Below are positions 1 through 8,047 of a stretch of 64,000 bases of DNA, piece after piece. How positions within the stretch are numbered: position 1 is the stretch's first letter; the number at the start of each line of letters is the position of its first letter. This stretch comes from Paratissierella segnis (GTDB lineage: Bacteria; Bacillota; Clostridia; Tissierellales; Tissierellaceae). The position numbers and the translations under genes were made by a program. A model generated the notes under the pieces. It had not been told where the DNA came from, ran no database searches, and saw only the letters and a program-made list of their open reading frames with translations. The stretch lies in the NCBI RefSeq assembly GCF_014385195.1, contig NZ_JACRTG010000018.1, forward strand, positions 62,001 through 126,000, read 5' to 3'.

Positions 1-198
1 GGTACCTGCAATACTAAGGATAGAAGAATATGGATAAATTTAGAGCTTTCAAAGAAAGCCCCCCATTGTTTGGAATATGTTGTAGTGCACGAAATAATGC
101 ATTTAGTAGAGAGAGGGCATGGACCGTTTTTTCAAAGGTTAATGGACCAATTCTATCCAAATTGGAGAGATATAAAACAGGAATTAAACAGGATATAA
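1..198 (+). CDS. YgjP-like (M48/DUF45-type) metallopeptidase, 3' end only
   Basis: Reading frame 1 is open from the first base to a TAA at 196-198 and gives a 65-residue C-terminal fragment; the start lies outside the window. The fragment contains VVVHEIMHLVERGHGPFF, a zincin HExxH helix followed by the downstream histidine in an HGPxF context. This is typical of the short YgjP/WLM-like zinc metallopeptidases. The ending NWRDIKQELNRI also fits that family. Function in this family is poorly defined, so only membership is inferred. An overlapping frame (30-275) has no family resemblance and is a shadow. Confidence 0.8.
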   Translation, partial: GTCNTKDRRIWINLELSKKAPHCLEYVVVHEIMHLVERGHGPFFQRLMDQFYPNWRDIKQELNRI

Positions 199-279
199 TT
201 CAAAGTTCACGATGCACAATTGAGAGAGGTCAAGCTATAGGTTTTAAGCACTTTTTAATTGTTAAGTTAAAATAATACT

Positions 280-308
280 TTGATATTAGAATATTTTCAT
301 GATATAAT
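280..308 (+). promoter_or_regulatory. sigma-A-type promoter upstream of the EF-G paralogue
   Basis: TTGATA (280-285) and TATAAT (303-308) are separated by exactly 17 bp, about 120 bp upstream of the 427 start. Apart from this promoter, nothing else is recognised in the 228-bp gap. Confidence 0.6.
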
Positions 309-426
309 CAAAAAGTGTATCGAACGGTGCTTTTGGATATAATACAATGGCAAAATTAAGAAGTTTCAGAGCAAATAAGGATTTTAAATCTTTAAATAAT
401 AATGTTGGTTAGGGGGAAAAGGTATA

Positions 427-2496
427 ATGAAAACATATCAAACCGATGAAATTAGGAATATCGCTTTACTGGGGCACTCAGGCAGTGGTAAGACAACATT
501 AACTGAAGCAGTATTATTTTCAACAGGTGTTACAAAAAGGCAAGGCAGAGTAGATGACGGCAATACAGTATCTGATTTTGATAAAGAGGAAATCGCTCGT
601 AAGGTTTCCATAGGAATGACTGTTGTGCCGACGGAATTAAGTGACATTAAATTTAATATCATGGATACTCCCGGGTATTTTGATTTCGTTGGAGAAACCT
701 ATGGTGCTTTAAGAGCAAGTGAAGGCGCAGTATTACTGATTGATGCCTCTTCAGGAATCGAAGTAGGTGCCGAAAAAGCTTGGAAGATTCTTGAAAAACA
801 CAATAAACCGAGAATAATCTTTGCCAATAAAATGGATAAGGATAATGTTCAATTCGGTAAGTTATTAAGTGAACTAAAGGAAAAGTTTGGCGATAAAATC
901 GTACCGTTTGCATTGCCAATAGGTCAATCCAATGATTTTAAGGGCTTTGCATGCGTTATCACCGGCAAAGCTTATGAATATGATGGAAATGTAAGAAAAG
1001 AAATAAGTTTAACTGATGAACTAGCATCTGAGATTGAAGAAATAAGAGAAGGTTTGATGGAAAAAGTAGCAGAATCTGATGAAGAATTGATGGAGAAGTA
1101 TTTTGAAGGGGAAGAATTTACTCCCGATGAAATATCAAAGGGTTTAAAGATTGCTATATCACAGGGCGATTTAGTACCTCTAATAGTTGGGTCTGCGGAA
1201 AAAACAATGGGGTGTGATTTTCTTTTGGAAGTTGTGGAAAGATATATTCCATCACCTGCAGAAGTAGGTTCTATTAAAGCAATTAAGGATGAAAAGGAAA
1301 TAGAAATAAAAGTAGATTCAAAAGAGCCTTTTTCAGCAATCATTTTCAAGACTATAGCGGATCCCTTTGTTGGTAAATTATCCATATTTAAGGTTTTAAC
1401 CGGTAAAATAACAAAGGATATGGAAATTTATAATCCAAATAAGGAAAGGTCAGAGAAACTTGGCGGACTTTTTGTGTTAAGAGGAAAAAATCAAATAGAA
1501 GTTCAGGAAGTATTAGCGGGGGATATTGCTGCTACATCTAAATTGCAATATACTCAAACCGGAGATAGTATAACGGATAAAAATTTTGGAATTGAGTATT
1601 CGAGAATAGAGTATCCGCAGCCAACTTTATTTTTAACTGTTGAACCAAAGACTAAAGGTGATGAAGAGAAGATAGGCACTTCATTACAAAGACTGACAGA
1701 AGAGGACCCTACATTTGTTCTGGAAAGGAATTCAGAAACAAAAGAGCTTTTAATCGGCGGGCAGGGGAATATGCAATTGGCTGTTATTGTAGATAAGTTA
1801 AAGAATAGATTTGGTGTGGATGTAGTCCTTAAAAGCCCAAAGATTGCATATAGAGAAACCATTAAAGGGACTTCATCCGTTCAGGGAAAACATAAGAAAC
1901 AATCCGGTGGGGCAGGTCAATATGGTGATGTCCATATAAGGTTTGAACCTACTACTGAGGATTTTATTTTCGAAGAAGAAGTCTTTGGCGGCGCAGTCCC
2001 AAGAAACTTCTTTCCTGCAGTTGAAAAAGGAATTCGAGAATCTTTGGACCATGGAGTGCTTGCCGGATATCCGGTTGTAAATGTGAAAGCAGTTTTGTTT
2101 GATGGATCATATCATCCGGTTGACTCAAACGAAATGGCATTTAAGATTGCTGCATCTTTGGCATTTAAAAAGGGTATAGAAGCTGCTAAACCTATATTAT
2201 TGGAACCTATAGTTAAAGTTCAAATTAATATCCCGGAAGATTATATGGGAGATGTAATGGGAGATATGAACAAACGCAGAGGTAGGATATTGGGCATGGA
2301 ACAGCAAGCAGACGGTTCTCAAATTGTAATAGCTGAGGCACCTCACGCAGAAATGTTTGAATATGCAATAGATTTAAGATCAATGACGCAGGCCAGAGGA
2401 AGTTTCACAATGGAATTTGTAAGGTATGAAGAAGTACCAAGCAATATCGCAGAAAAAATAATTGCTGAAGCTAAAGCAGAAAAAGAAAATAATTAA
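427..2496 (+). CDS. Elongation factor G-like GTPase (EF-G paralogue)
   Basis: This 689-residue translational GTPase has the EF-G architecture: an N-terminal G domain (P-loop GHSGSGKT at 16-23, DTPG at 80-83, NKMD at 134-137), a domain II beta barrel, then domains III-V with the domain IV/V region in the last ~220 residues. The P-loop differs from the AHIDAGKTT of housekeeping EF-G, and the gene is not next to rpsL/rpsG. I therefore call it an EF-G2-type paralogue rather than the main translocase; its specific role is unknown. The ATG follows a purine-rich AGGGGGAAAAGG site. The gene appears monocistronic, with its own promoter (280-308) and a strong terminator right after the stop. Confidence 0.9.
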   Translation: MKTYQTDEIRNIALLGHSGSGKTTLTEAVLFSTGVTKRQGRVDDGNTVSDFDKEEIARKVSIGMTVVPTELSDIKFNIMDTPGYFDFVGETYGALRASEGAVLLIDASSGIEVGAEKAWKILEKHNKPRIIFANKMDKDNVQFGKLLSELKEKFGDKIVPFALPIGQSNDFKGFACVITGKAYEYDGNVRKEISLTDELASEIEEIREGLMEKVAESDEELMEKYFEGEEFTPDEISKGLKIAISQGDLVPLIVGSAEKTMGCDFLLEVVERYIPSPAEVGSIKAIKDEKEIEIKVDSKEPFSAIIFKTIADPFVGKLSIFKVLTGKITKDMEIYNPNKERSEKLGGLFVLRGKNQIEVQEVLAGDIAATSKLQYTQTGDSITDKNFGIEYSRIEYPQPTLFLTVEPKTKGDEEKIGTSLQRLTEEDPTFVLERNSETKELLIGGQGNMQLAVIVDKLKNRFGVDVVLKSPKIAYRETIKGTSSVQGKHKKQSGGAGQYGDVHIRFEPTTEDFIFEEEVFGGAVPRNFFPAVEKGIRESLDHGVLAGYPVVNVKAVLFDGSYHPVDSNEMAFKIAASLAFKKGIEAAKPILLEPIVKVQINIPEDYMGDVMGDMNKRRGRILGMEQQADGSQIVIAEAPHAEMFEYAIDLRSMTQARGSFTMEFVRYEEVPSNIAEKIIAEAKAEKENN

Positions 2497-2504
2497 TTAT
2501 TTCG

Positions 2505-2538
2505 TACCCAACCTAAAACTTCAGGTTGGGTATTTTTA
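2505..2538 (+). terminator. Rho-independent terminator after the EF-G paralogue
   Basis: A perfect 10-bp stem, TACCCAACCT / AGGTTGGGTA, with an 8-nt loop is followed by TTTTTA. It begins 8 bases after the stop codon. Confidence 0.9.
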
Positions 2539-2617
2539 GTAAATTAAAAAAAATACTTTATTTTTGTATTAAAAAATGTTATTATATAAGCAAGAGAAGC
2601 TACATCTTTAATGTAAA

Positions 2618-2697
2618 CTGTAAAACGATAAAGGCAAACTTAGGGAAACCTAAGGACGCAAAACTAAAGGGCCTGAAATGGCAGCCAGTTACCGAAA
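2618..2697 (+). promoter_or_regulatory. c-di-GMP-I (GEMM) riboswitch
   Basis: The hallmarks appear in order: GGCAAAC, a short helix capped by GAAA (TTAGG-GAAA-CCTAA), GGACGCAAA, a GGGCC block, and the second-helix strand GGCAGCCAGTTACCG. This matches class I cyclic-di-GMP aptamers, in which the GAAA tetraloop docks into a receptor in the other helix. It lies just upstream of the ribosome site of the 2709 gene. No U-run terminator hairpin is visible between aptamer and start, and the aptamer's 3' end is within a few bases of the Shine-Dalgarno, so control of translation initiation is the simplest inference. Whether c-di-GMP turns the gene on or off cannot be read with certainty. Confidence 0.88.
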
Positions 2698-2708
2698 GGA
2701 GAGTTTAT

Positions 2709-3491
2709 GTGTATAAAAAAAGATTTGTTGGCTTTGTATTAATTTTTACTGTTTGCATATTAAATGTTGGACAGGCTTATGCATCATCATACAATGTAAG
2801 TTTATTAGATGATAAAATAATAGAAATAGAAAGCCCTCAATATGGAAGCAATATGCGGATTATGGTAGAAAAGGACAGCGATGTATACTACTATAGTTTA
2901 AAAAATGCGAATGAACATATACCGGTTCAGTTAGGAGCAGGCACTTATATAGTTAAAATTTTACAAAATGTTGAAGGTAATAAATATAAAGTTATTGAAA
3001 AATCAAATTTAAACATAAATAATGATAACTTGGATGTATTTCTTTCGTCTAGTCAGCCTGTATACTGGAATGAAGTTAAATCAGTTATAGAATTGGGAAA
3101 TGAAATAGTCAAGGATTCTTCCTCTGAATTGGGAAAAGTTGAAGCAATTTACAATTATGTGGTGGAGAATATTAAGTATGATAATTATAAGATGAGTGTG
3201 ATACCCGATGATTATGTACCTGATTTAGGGAAAATACTACAAGATAAAAAAGGTATATGTTATGATTATTCAGCTCTGTTCGCAGGGCTTTTAAGGTCAC
3301 AAGGCATTTATACAAAGCTTGTTAAAGGATATAAAAATGATATCGAGGAATATCATGCTTGGAACGAAGTTCTTTTAGATGATAAATGGGTTATAATAGA
3401 TACCACCTATGATGCAGCCCTATTTAGAGGGAATAGGAATTTGAGTATGATAAAATCGAGTAGTGAATATAATAAAATTAGAGAATATTAA
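2709..3491 (+). CDS. Secreted transglutaminase-like (papain-fold) protein
   Basis: The GTG at 2709 is chosen because AAGGAGAG lies just upstream and the riboswitch ends immediately before it; the longer frame upstream runs through the riboswitch and is not coding. The 260-residue product has a lysine-arginine start, a ~20-residue hydrophobic stretch and an AYAS cleavage-like site, so it is probably exported. Residues ~135-235 carry a transglutaminase core: GICYDYSALFAGLLR with the nucleophilic Cys, YHAWNEV with the His, and VIIDTTYD with the Asp. Such proteins can act as cell-wall or surface peptidases or crosslinkers; the substrate is unknown. A c-di-GMP riboswitch in the leader ties it to the motile/sessile switch. 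Confidence 0.85.
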   Translation: MYKKRFVGFVLIFTVCILNVGQAYASSYNVSLLDDKIIEIESPQYGSNMRIMVEKDSDVYYYSLKNANEHIPVQLGAGTYIVKILQNVEGNKYKVIEKSNLNINNDNLDVFLSSSQPVYWNEVKSVIELGNEIVKDSSSELGKVEAIYNYVVENIKYDNYKMSVIPDDYVPDLGKILQDKKGICYDYSALFAGLLRSQGIYTKLVKGYKNDIEEYHAWNEVLLDDKWVIIDTTYDAALFRGNRNLSMIKSSSEYNKIREY

Positions 3492-3493
3492 TA

Positions 3494-3522
3494 AATATTG
3501 GGGTATCGATACCCCATAATAT
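3494..3522 (+). terminator. Palindromic hairpin, possible weak or bidirectional terminator
   Basis: TGGGGTATCGATACCCCA (3499-3516) is a perfect palindrome flanked by complementary AT-rich arms, just after the transglutaminase stop. There is no long U-run (ATTTAATT follows), so termination would be weak. It separates the riboswitch gene from the ctsR operon. Confidence 0.5.
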
Positions 3523-3532
3523 TTAATTGTAA

Positions 3533-3555
3533 GGTCAAGGAAAGTCAAAGTCAAA
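3533..3555 (+). promoter_or_regulatory. CtsR operator upstream of ctsR
   Basis: GGTCAAG (3533-3539), a 3-bp spacer, AGTCAAA (3543-3549), then a further GTCAAA (3550-3555) match the CtsR heptad direct repeat RGTCAAA-N3-RGTCAAA with one mismatch. The site abuts the AGGAGG of ctsR. Autorepression of the ctsR-mcsA-mcsB-clpC operon, relieved by heat or protein stress, is the expected role. Confidence 0.8.
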
Positions 3556-3567
3556 GGAGGATTGCCA

Positions 3568-4023
3568 ATGCCCGGACTTAGTAATATGATTGAAAGATTT
3601 ATTAAAGAACTTATAAATGAAGCGAATGGTACTGTTGAAATACAAAGAAATGAATTAGCAGAGTATTTTGATTGTGCACCTTCTCAGATAAATTATGTAC
3701 TTACAACCCGATTTACCCCCTATAAGGGTTATTATGTGGAGAGTAAAAGAGGCGGTGGTGGGTATATAAAGATAATAAAGGTTAGTATAGAAGAGTATGA
3801 AGATATTAACAATATAATAATGAATACTATTGGAGATTCAATAACGAAAAGTAAAGCATATCATATTATAGATGGGTTGATGGAGGAAAATTTAATTACA
3901 AATAGAGAAGGAGAAATAATAAAGGCAGCATTGGGGGATAGAGCCCTGGGAAGCGACCCAAACAATAGAAATGCTATAAGAGCTGATATTCTCAAAAATA
4001 TATTATTAATTTTAGTAAAGTAG
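3568..4023 (+). CDS. ctsR: CtsR, class III heat-shock repressor
   Basis: The ATG at 3568 sits 7 bases after AAAGGAGG; a TTG six bases earlier is a worse fit. The 151-residue protein has the CtsR winged helix in its first ~70 residues, including QRNELAEYFDCAPSQINYVL and the glycine-rich wing RGGGGYIKI that reads the GTCAAA heptad. A C-terminal dimerisation domain is the likely target of McsB arginine phosphorylation. It heads ctsR-mcsA-mcsB-clpC, with a matching operator directly upstream. The length and the wing sequence are both standard for the family. Confidence 0.96.
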   Translation: MPGLSNMIERFIKELINEANGTVEIQRNELAEYFDCAPSQINYVLTTRFTPYKGYYVESKRGGGGYIKIIKVSIEEYEDINNIIMNTIGDSITKSKAYHIIDGLMEENLITNREGEIIKAALGDRALGSDPNNRNAIRADILKNILLILVK

Positions 4024-4034
4024 GAGGGATTAGT

Positions 4035-4553
4035 ATGTTGTGTGAATCCTGTCATAAAAGAGTTGCAAGTTTTCATTTTACAAAGATTGTAAATGGGCAA
4101 ATAGAAGAACATCATCTATGTGATATATGTGCTAAGGAAAATACCGATTTTGATTTTGATAATCAATTTTCTTTTAATAAATTATTTACAAATTTATTTG
4201 GTAACAATGAGATTAAGGAAGAAAATTTACCGGATATTACATGTTCAAATTGTGGCTTGAGTTTTAAAGAGTTTCAAGAAACGGGGAAATTAGGATGTGC
4301 TAAATGTTATGATGAATTTTCACTTTATCTTAAACCCATTGTAAAGAGCATTCATGGACATGGCAGACATAGAGGCAAAATTCCTAAGTCAAGTAGACCT
4401 AAACTTAATTTGATAAAAGAAGTCGAAGGTTTAACTACTCAATTAGAAGATGCTGTGAAAAAAGAAGAATTTGAAAGAGCAGCAATTATAAGAGATGAAA
4501 TCAAAAAGGTGAAAGAAAAACTTCAAGGTATTGGGAGTGAATGTAATGACTAA
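4035..4553 (+). CDS. mcsA: McsA, zinc-finger activator of the McsB arginine kinase
   Basis: The 172-residue protein has paired CxxC motifs: CESCHKRVASFHF and CDICAKE near the N-terminus, CSNCGLSF and CAKCYDEF around residues 73-95. A C-terminal UVR-type helix pair contains KKEEFERAAIIRDEI. This is the McsA layout; it activates McsB and cooperates with ClpC. AGGAGG precedes the ATG. Its last 8 bases overlap the start of mcsB, which suggests translational coupling. Confidence 0.95.
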   Translation: MLCESCHKRVASFHFTKIVNGQIEEHHLCDICAKENTDFDFDNQFSFNKLFTNLFGNNEIKEENLPDITCSNCGLSFKEFQETGKLGCAKCYDEFSLYLKPIVKSIHGHGRHRGKIPKSSRPKLNLIKEVEGLTTQLEDAVKKEEFERAAIIRDEIKKVKEKLQGIGSECND

Positions 4554-5577
4554 ATGGTTAGATAACGATACTCTCCATCAAGACGTAGTTGTAAGTTCCA
4601 GAACCAGAATAGCAAGGAATCTAACGAACTATACTTTTCCGTTATATATGTCTGTTGGCGAGTCGGATAAATTGACCGATGACATTCTAAATTCTATGAA
4701 GGAAAATTATATGAGTTGGAATTTTAAATTTGTACGAATAAGAGATTTAACTCCGAGAGAAAGGTTATCATATATAGAGGAGCATTTGATAAGCCCTGAT
4801 TTAGTACAAAAGATAGATAAAAGCAGTTTTCTCTTAAGAGATGACGAGAAAGTCACTATAATGATAAATGAGGAGGATCATTTAAGAATACAAACGCTGT
4901 TACCGGGACTAAACCTTACGGATTGCTGGGAATTGTGTTCTAATATTGATGATTGTTTGGAATCAGAGCTTGAATTTGCTTTTCGTGAGGATTTGGGCTA
5001 TTTAACTGCATGCCCGACAAATGTCGGAACCGGATTAAGAGCATCTGTTATGCTGCATCTTCCTTGTCTTACAATGGCAGGCAATATAAATTCATTAGTC
5101 GAAGCATTAAGAAAGGTAGGGCTTACTATAAGAGGTATTTATGGTGAAGGAAGTGAGGCAATAGGGAATCTATATCAAATTTCCAATCAAACTACATTGG
5201 GGGAGACGGAAGAAGAGATAATCGATAAATTAAATAAGATTATAACTCAAGTTGTAACAAGGGAAAGGAACACAAGAAAGTATTTACTGGAGAATAAAGG
5301 ATTGGAGTTAGAAGATAGATTGTTTAGATCCTATGGCATATTGTCAAATTGCAGGTTAATAAATTCTAAAGAAGCAATGAATCATCTGTCAAATGTAAAA
5401 TTGGCTTATGATGCACATTTGTTAAATGATGAAAAATTTGATAAAATAATAGAACTTATGATAAAAATAAGGCCTGCTACAATCCAAAAAGACTGCAACA
5501 AGGATATGGACCAAGAGGAAAGGGATAAGATAAGAGCAAATATTATTAGAGATTATTTTTTAGATATGGAGGGATAA
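4546..5577 (+). CDS. mcsB: McsB, protein arginine kinase
   Basis: The ATG at 4546 is preferred because GGGAG lies 8 bases upstream; in-frame GTG/TTG codons further up have no better site. The 343-residue product has the ATP:guanido phosphotransferase fold: SSRTRIARNL near the N-terminus, INEEDH around residues 107-112, and CPTNVGTGLRAS with the catalytic-type Cys near residue 156. McsB phosphorylates arginines on damaged proteins to mark them for ClpC-ClpP and inactivates CtsR. It overlaps mcsA by 8 bases, and clpC starts three bases after its stop. Confidence 0.96.
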   Translation: MTKWLDNDTLHQDVVVSSRTRIARNLTNYTFPLYMSVGESDKLTDDILNSMKENYMSWNFKFVRIRDLTPRERLSYIEEHLISPDLVQKIDKSSFLLRDDEKVTIMINEEDHLRIQTLLPGLNLTDCWELCSNIDDCLESELEFAFREDLGYLTACPTNVGTGLRASVMLHLPCLTMAGNINSLVEALRKVGLTIRGIYGEGSEAIGNLYQISNQTTLGETEEEIIDKLNKIITQVVTRERNTRKYLLENKGLELEDRLFRSYGILSNCRLINSKEAMNHLSNVKLAYDAHLLNDEKFDKIIELMIKIRPATIQKDCNKDMDQEERDKIRANIIRDYFLDMEG

Positions 5578-5580
5578 ATT

Positions 5581-8007
5581 GTGGCGATGTTTGGGAGATT
5601 TACAGAAAGAGCACAAAAAGCCATTTTATTAGCACAAGAAGAAGCTAAAATCCTAAAGCATAATTATGTAGGAACAGAACATATTTTATTGGGAATTATA
5701 GCTGAAGCTCAAGGTGTTGGCGCACAAGTATTACAAGAATTTGGAGTTAATTTAGACTCAGCAAGAAGAGAAGTAGTAAAATTGATAGGTCAAGGAGATC
5801 AAGTCTCGGAATTATTGGGATTTACTCCGAGAACCAAAAGAATCTTTGAATTATCTTTCTTGGAAGCAAGAAATTTAGGTCATAATTATGTAGGGACAGA
5901 GCATCTTTTATTGGGGTTATTAGCTGAAGGCGAAGGAGTTGCTGTAGTTGTTTTACAAAGACTTGGTGTAGATATTGGTAAACTTCAGGAACAAGTAATT
6001 GCCAAAATAACTGAAGCAAATAACAACCAAAACATGGAAGCGGAAAAATCCGAAACACCTAATTTAAATAAATATGGAATAGATCTTAATAAATTAGCTT
6101 CAGAAGGGAAAATCGATCCGGTTATTGGAAGGATGAAAGAAATAGAGAGGGTAGTACAGGTTTTAAGTAGGAGAACCAAAAACAATCCTGTCTTGATAGG
6201 TGAACCGGGTGTAGGTAAGACAGCTATTGCTGAGGGGCTAGCTCAAAGAATTGTTGAAGGTAAGGTGCCTGAAATTATTAAGGATAAGAGAATTGTTACT
6301 TTAGACTTACCTGGAATGGTTGCCGGAGCCAAATATAGAGGAGAATTTGAAGAGAGACTCAAATCGGTATTAAAAGAATTGCAGGATTCAGGCGGAGTTA
6401 TACTCTTCATCGATGAAATCCATACTCTTGTCGGTGCGGGAGCTGCAGAAGGTGCCATAGATGCATCTAATATATTAAAACCTGTATTAGCAAGAGGAGA
6501 AATCCAAATAGTCGGGGCGACTACAATTGATGAGTATAGAAAATATATTGAAAAGGACTTAGCTTTAGAAAGAAGATTACAGCCTATAATGGTAGAAGAG
6601 CCATCGGTGGAAGATACTATTAAGATTTTACACGGATTAAGAGATAAGTATGAAGCTCATCATAGGGTTAAAATTACCGATGATGCATTAACTGCAGCTG
6701 CAGAATTGTCCAGCAGATATATTAATGATAGATTCCTGCCGGATAAGGCAATCGATTTAATTGATGAAGCAGCTTCTAAGAAAAGGGTAAACGCCTATGT
6801 ACCGCCGGTTGAATTAAAGAATTTGGAAGAAAAACTTGGAGAATTGCAGCACGAAAAAGAGGAAGCAATCAATACGCAAAATTATGAACAAGCAGCTTAT
6901 ATTAGGGATCAAGAGAGAAAAATCAAAGAAGAACTATCCAATAATAAAGTGAAATGGGAACAAGAAAAACAAACGACAAATATGGTAGTTGATTATGATG
7001 AAATAGCTGAAATAGTATCCGATTGGACCGGCGTTCCAGTAAGTAAGATGACTGAACAAGAAAGTGAAAGATTATTAAATTTGGAAAGCATATTGCATGA
7101 AAGGGTAATCGGTCAAGATCAAGCTGTAAATGCGGTTTCTAATGCAGTTAGGCGAGCGAGAGTAGGACTTAAAGATCCAAACAAACCAATTGGCAGCTTT
7201 ATATTTGTCGGACCAACCGGCGTTGGGAAAACATATCTGGCCAAGGCATTGGCGGATGCTTTGTTTGGGGATGAGGAAGCTATGATTAGAATTGATATGA
7301 GTGAATATATGGAGAAACACTCAGTATCAAGATTAGTAGGCTCCCCTCCGGGATATGTGGGATATGATGAAGGCGGTCAGCTTACAGAAGCAGTTAGGAG
7401 AAAGCCTTATTCAGTAGTATTGTTTGATGAAATTGAAAAGGCTCATCCTGATGTATTCAATATTTTGTTACAAATATTGGATGATGGAAGATTGACTGAT
7501 TCCAAAGGTAAAACAGTGAACTTTAAAAATACAATTGTTATCTTAACTTCAAATGTCGGCGCAACCTCTTTGAAAAAACAAAATGTATTGGGATTTTCAA
7601 CAGCGGCCGATGAAAGCAAAGAAGAATACGAAAGGATAAAAGAGACAATTACAGAAGAATTAAAAAGGACATTTAGACCTGAATTTTTAAATAGATTAGA
7701 TGATGTAATAGTCTTCCATCAATTAAAAGAAGAACAAATAAAAGAAATTGTTGATATAATGATTAGGGACTTAGAAAAGAAAATGGATAAATTGAATGTA
7801 AAAATCAAGGTCACTGAAAAGACTAAGGAGTATTTAGCTAATACCGGTTTTGATCCGGTTTATGGGGCAAGACCATTAGAAAGAACAATAAGGAAGATGA
7901 TTGAAGATCAACTTGCTGAAGAGATACTCAAAGGCAAGCTATCAAAAGAAGAAGACATTGTAATAGATTATGACGGCCAAGAGCTGCTATTCAGTAAAAG
8001 CCTGTAG
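5581..8007 (+). CDS. clpC: ClpC, AAA+ unfoldase of the ClpCP protease
   Basis: The 808-residue HSP100 protein has two N-terminal Clp repeats (TERAQKAILLAQEEA and the second GHNYVGTEHLLLG, residues ~1-145), AAA module 1 with Walker A GEPGVGKT at 207-214, a UVR-containing middle domain (~418-455) and AAA module 2 with Walker A GPTGVGKT at 544-551. GTG at 5581 is 7 bases after GGAGGG; ATG at 5587 is possible but too distant from that site. It is the last gene of the ctsR operon and ends in a terminator that overlaps its stop codon. Confidence 0.97.
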   Translation: MAMFGRFTERAQKAILLAQEEAKILKHNYVGTEHILLGIIAEAQGVGAQVLQEFGVNLDSARREVVKLIGQGDQVSELLGFTPRTKRIFELSFLEARNLGHNYVGTEHLLLGLLAEGEGVAVVVLQRLGVDIGKLQEQVIAKITEANNNQNMEAEKSETPNLNKYGIDLNKLASEGKIDPVIGRMKEIERVVQVLSRRTKNNPVLIGEPGVGKTAIAEGLAQRIVEGKVPEIIKDKRIVTLDLPGMVAGAKYRGEFEERLKSVLKELQDSGGVILFIDEIHTLVGAGAAEGAIDASNILKPVLARGEIQIVGATTIDEYRKYIEKDLALERRLQPIMVEEPSVEDTIKILHGLRDKYEAHHRVKITDDALTAAAELSSRYINDRFLPDKAIDLIDEAASKKRVNAYVPPVELKNLEEKLGELQHEKEEAINTQNYEQAAYIRDQERKIKEELSNNKVKWEQEKQTTNMVVDYDEIAEIVSDWTGVPVSKMTEQESERLLNLESILHERVIGQDQAVNAVSNAVRRARVGLKDPNKPIGSFIFVGPTGVGKTYLAKALADALFGDEEAMIRIDMSEYMEKHSVSRLVGSPPGYVGYDEGGQLTEAVRRKPYSVVLFDEIEKAHPDVFNILLQILDDGRLTDSKGKTVNFKNTIVILTSNVGATSLKKQNVLGFSTAADESKEEYERIKETITEELKRTFRPEFLNRLDDVIVFHQLKEEQIKEIVDIMIRDLEKKMDKLNVKIKVTEKTKEYLANTGFDPVYGARPLERTIRKMIEDQLAEEILKGKLSKEEDIVIDYDGQELLFSKSL

Positions 8008-8026
8008 TTTTACTACAGGCTTTTAA
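7996..8026 (+). terminator. Terminator overlapping the clpC stop
   Basis: AAAAGCCTGTAG / CTACAGGCTTTT forms a 12-bp stem with a 5-nt loop and a U-rich 3' side. The clpC TAG lies inside the stem. radA starts 22 bases later, so the hairpin probably lowers rather than abolishes readthrough into radA. Confidence 0.85.
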
Positions 8027-8047
8027 CTTAAAATGGGGGAACTTAGA

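Noticed and set aside
30..275. 81-codon frame at the left edge
   Set aside because: It overlaps the real metallopeptidase fragment (1-198) in another frame and has no family pattern.
2526..2708. N-terminal extension of the transglutaminase-like protein
   Set aside because: It would translate the c-di-GMP riboswitch; GTG 2709 has the ribosome site and gives a clean signal peptide.
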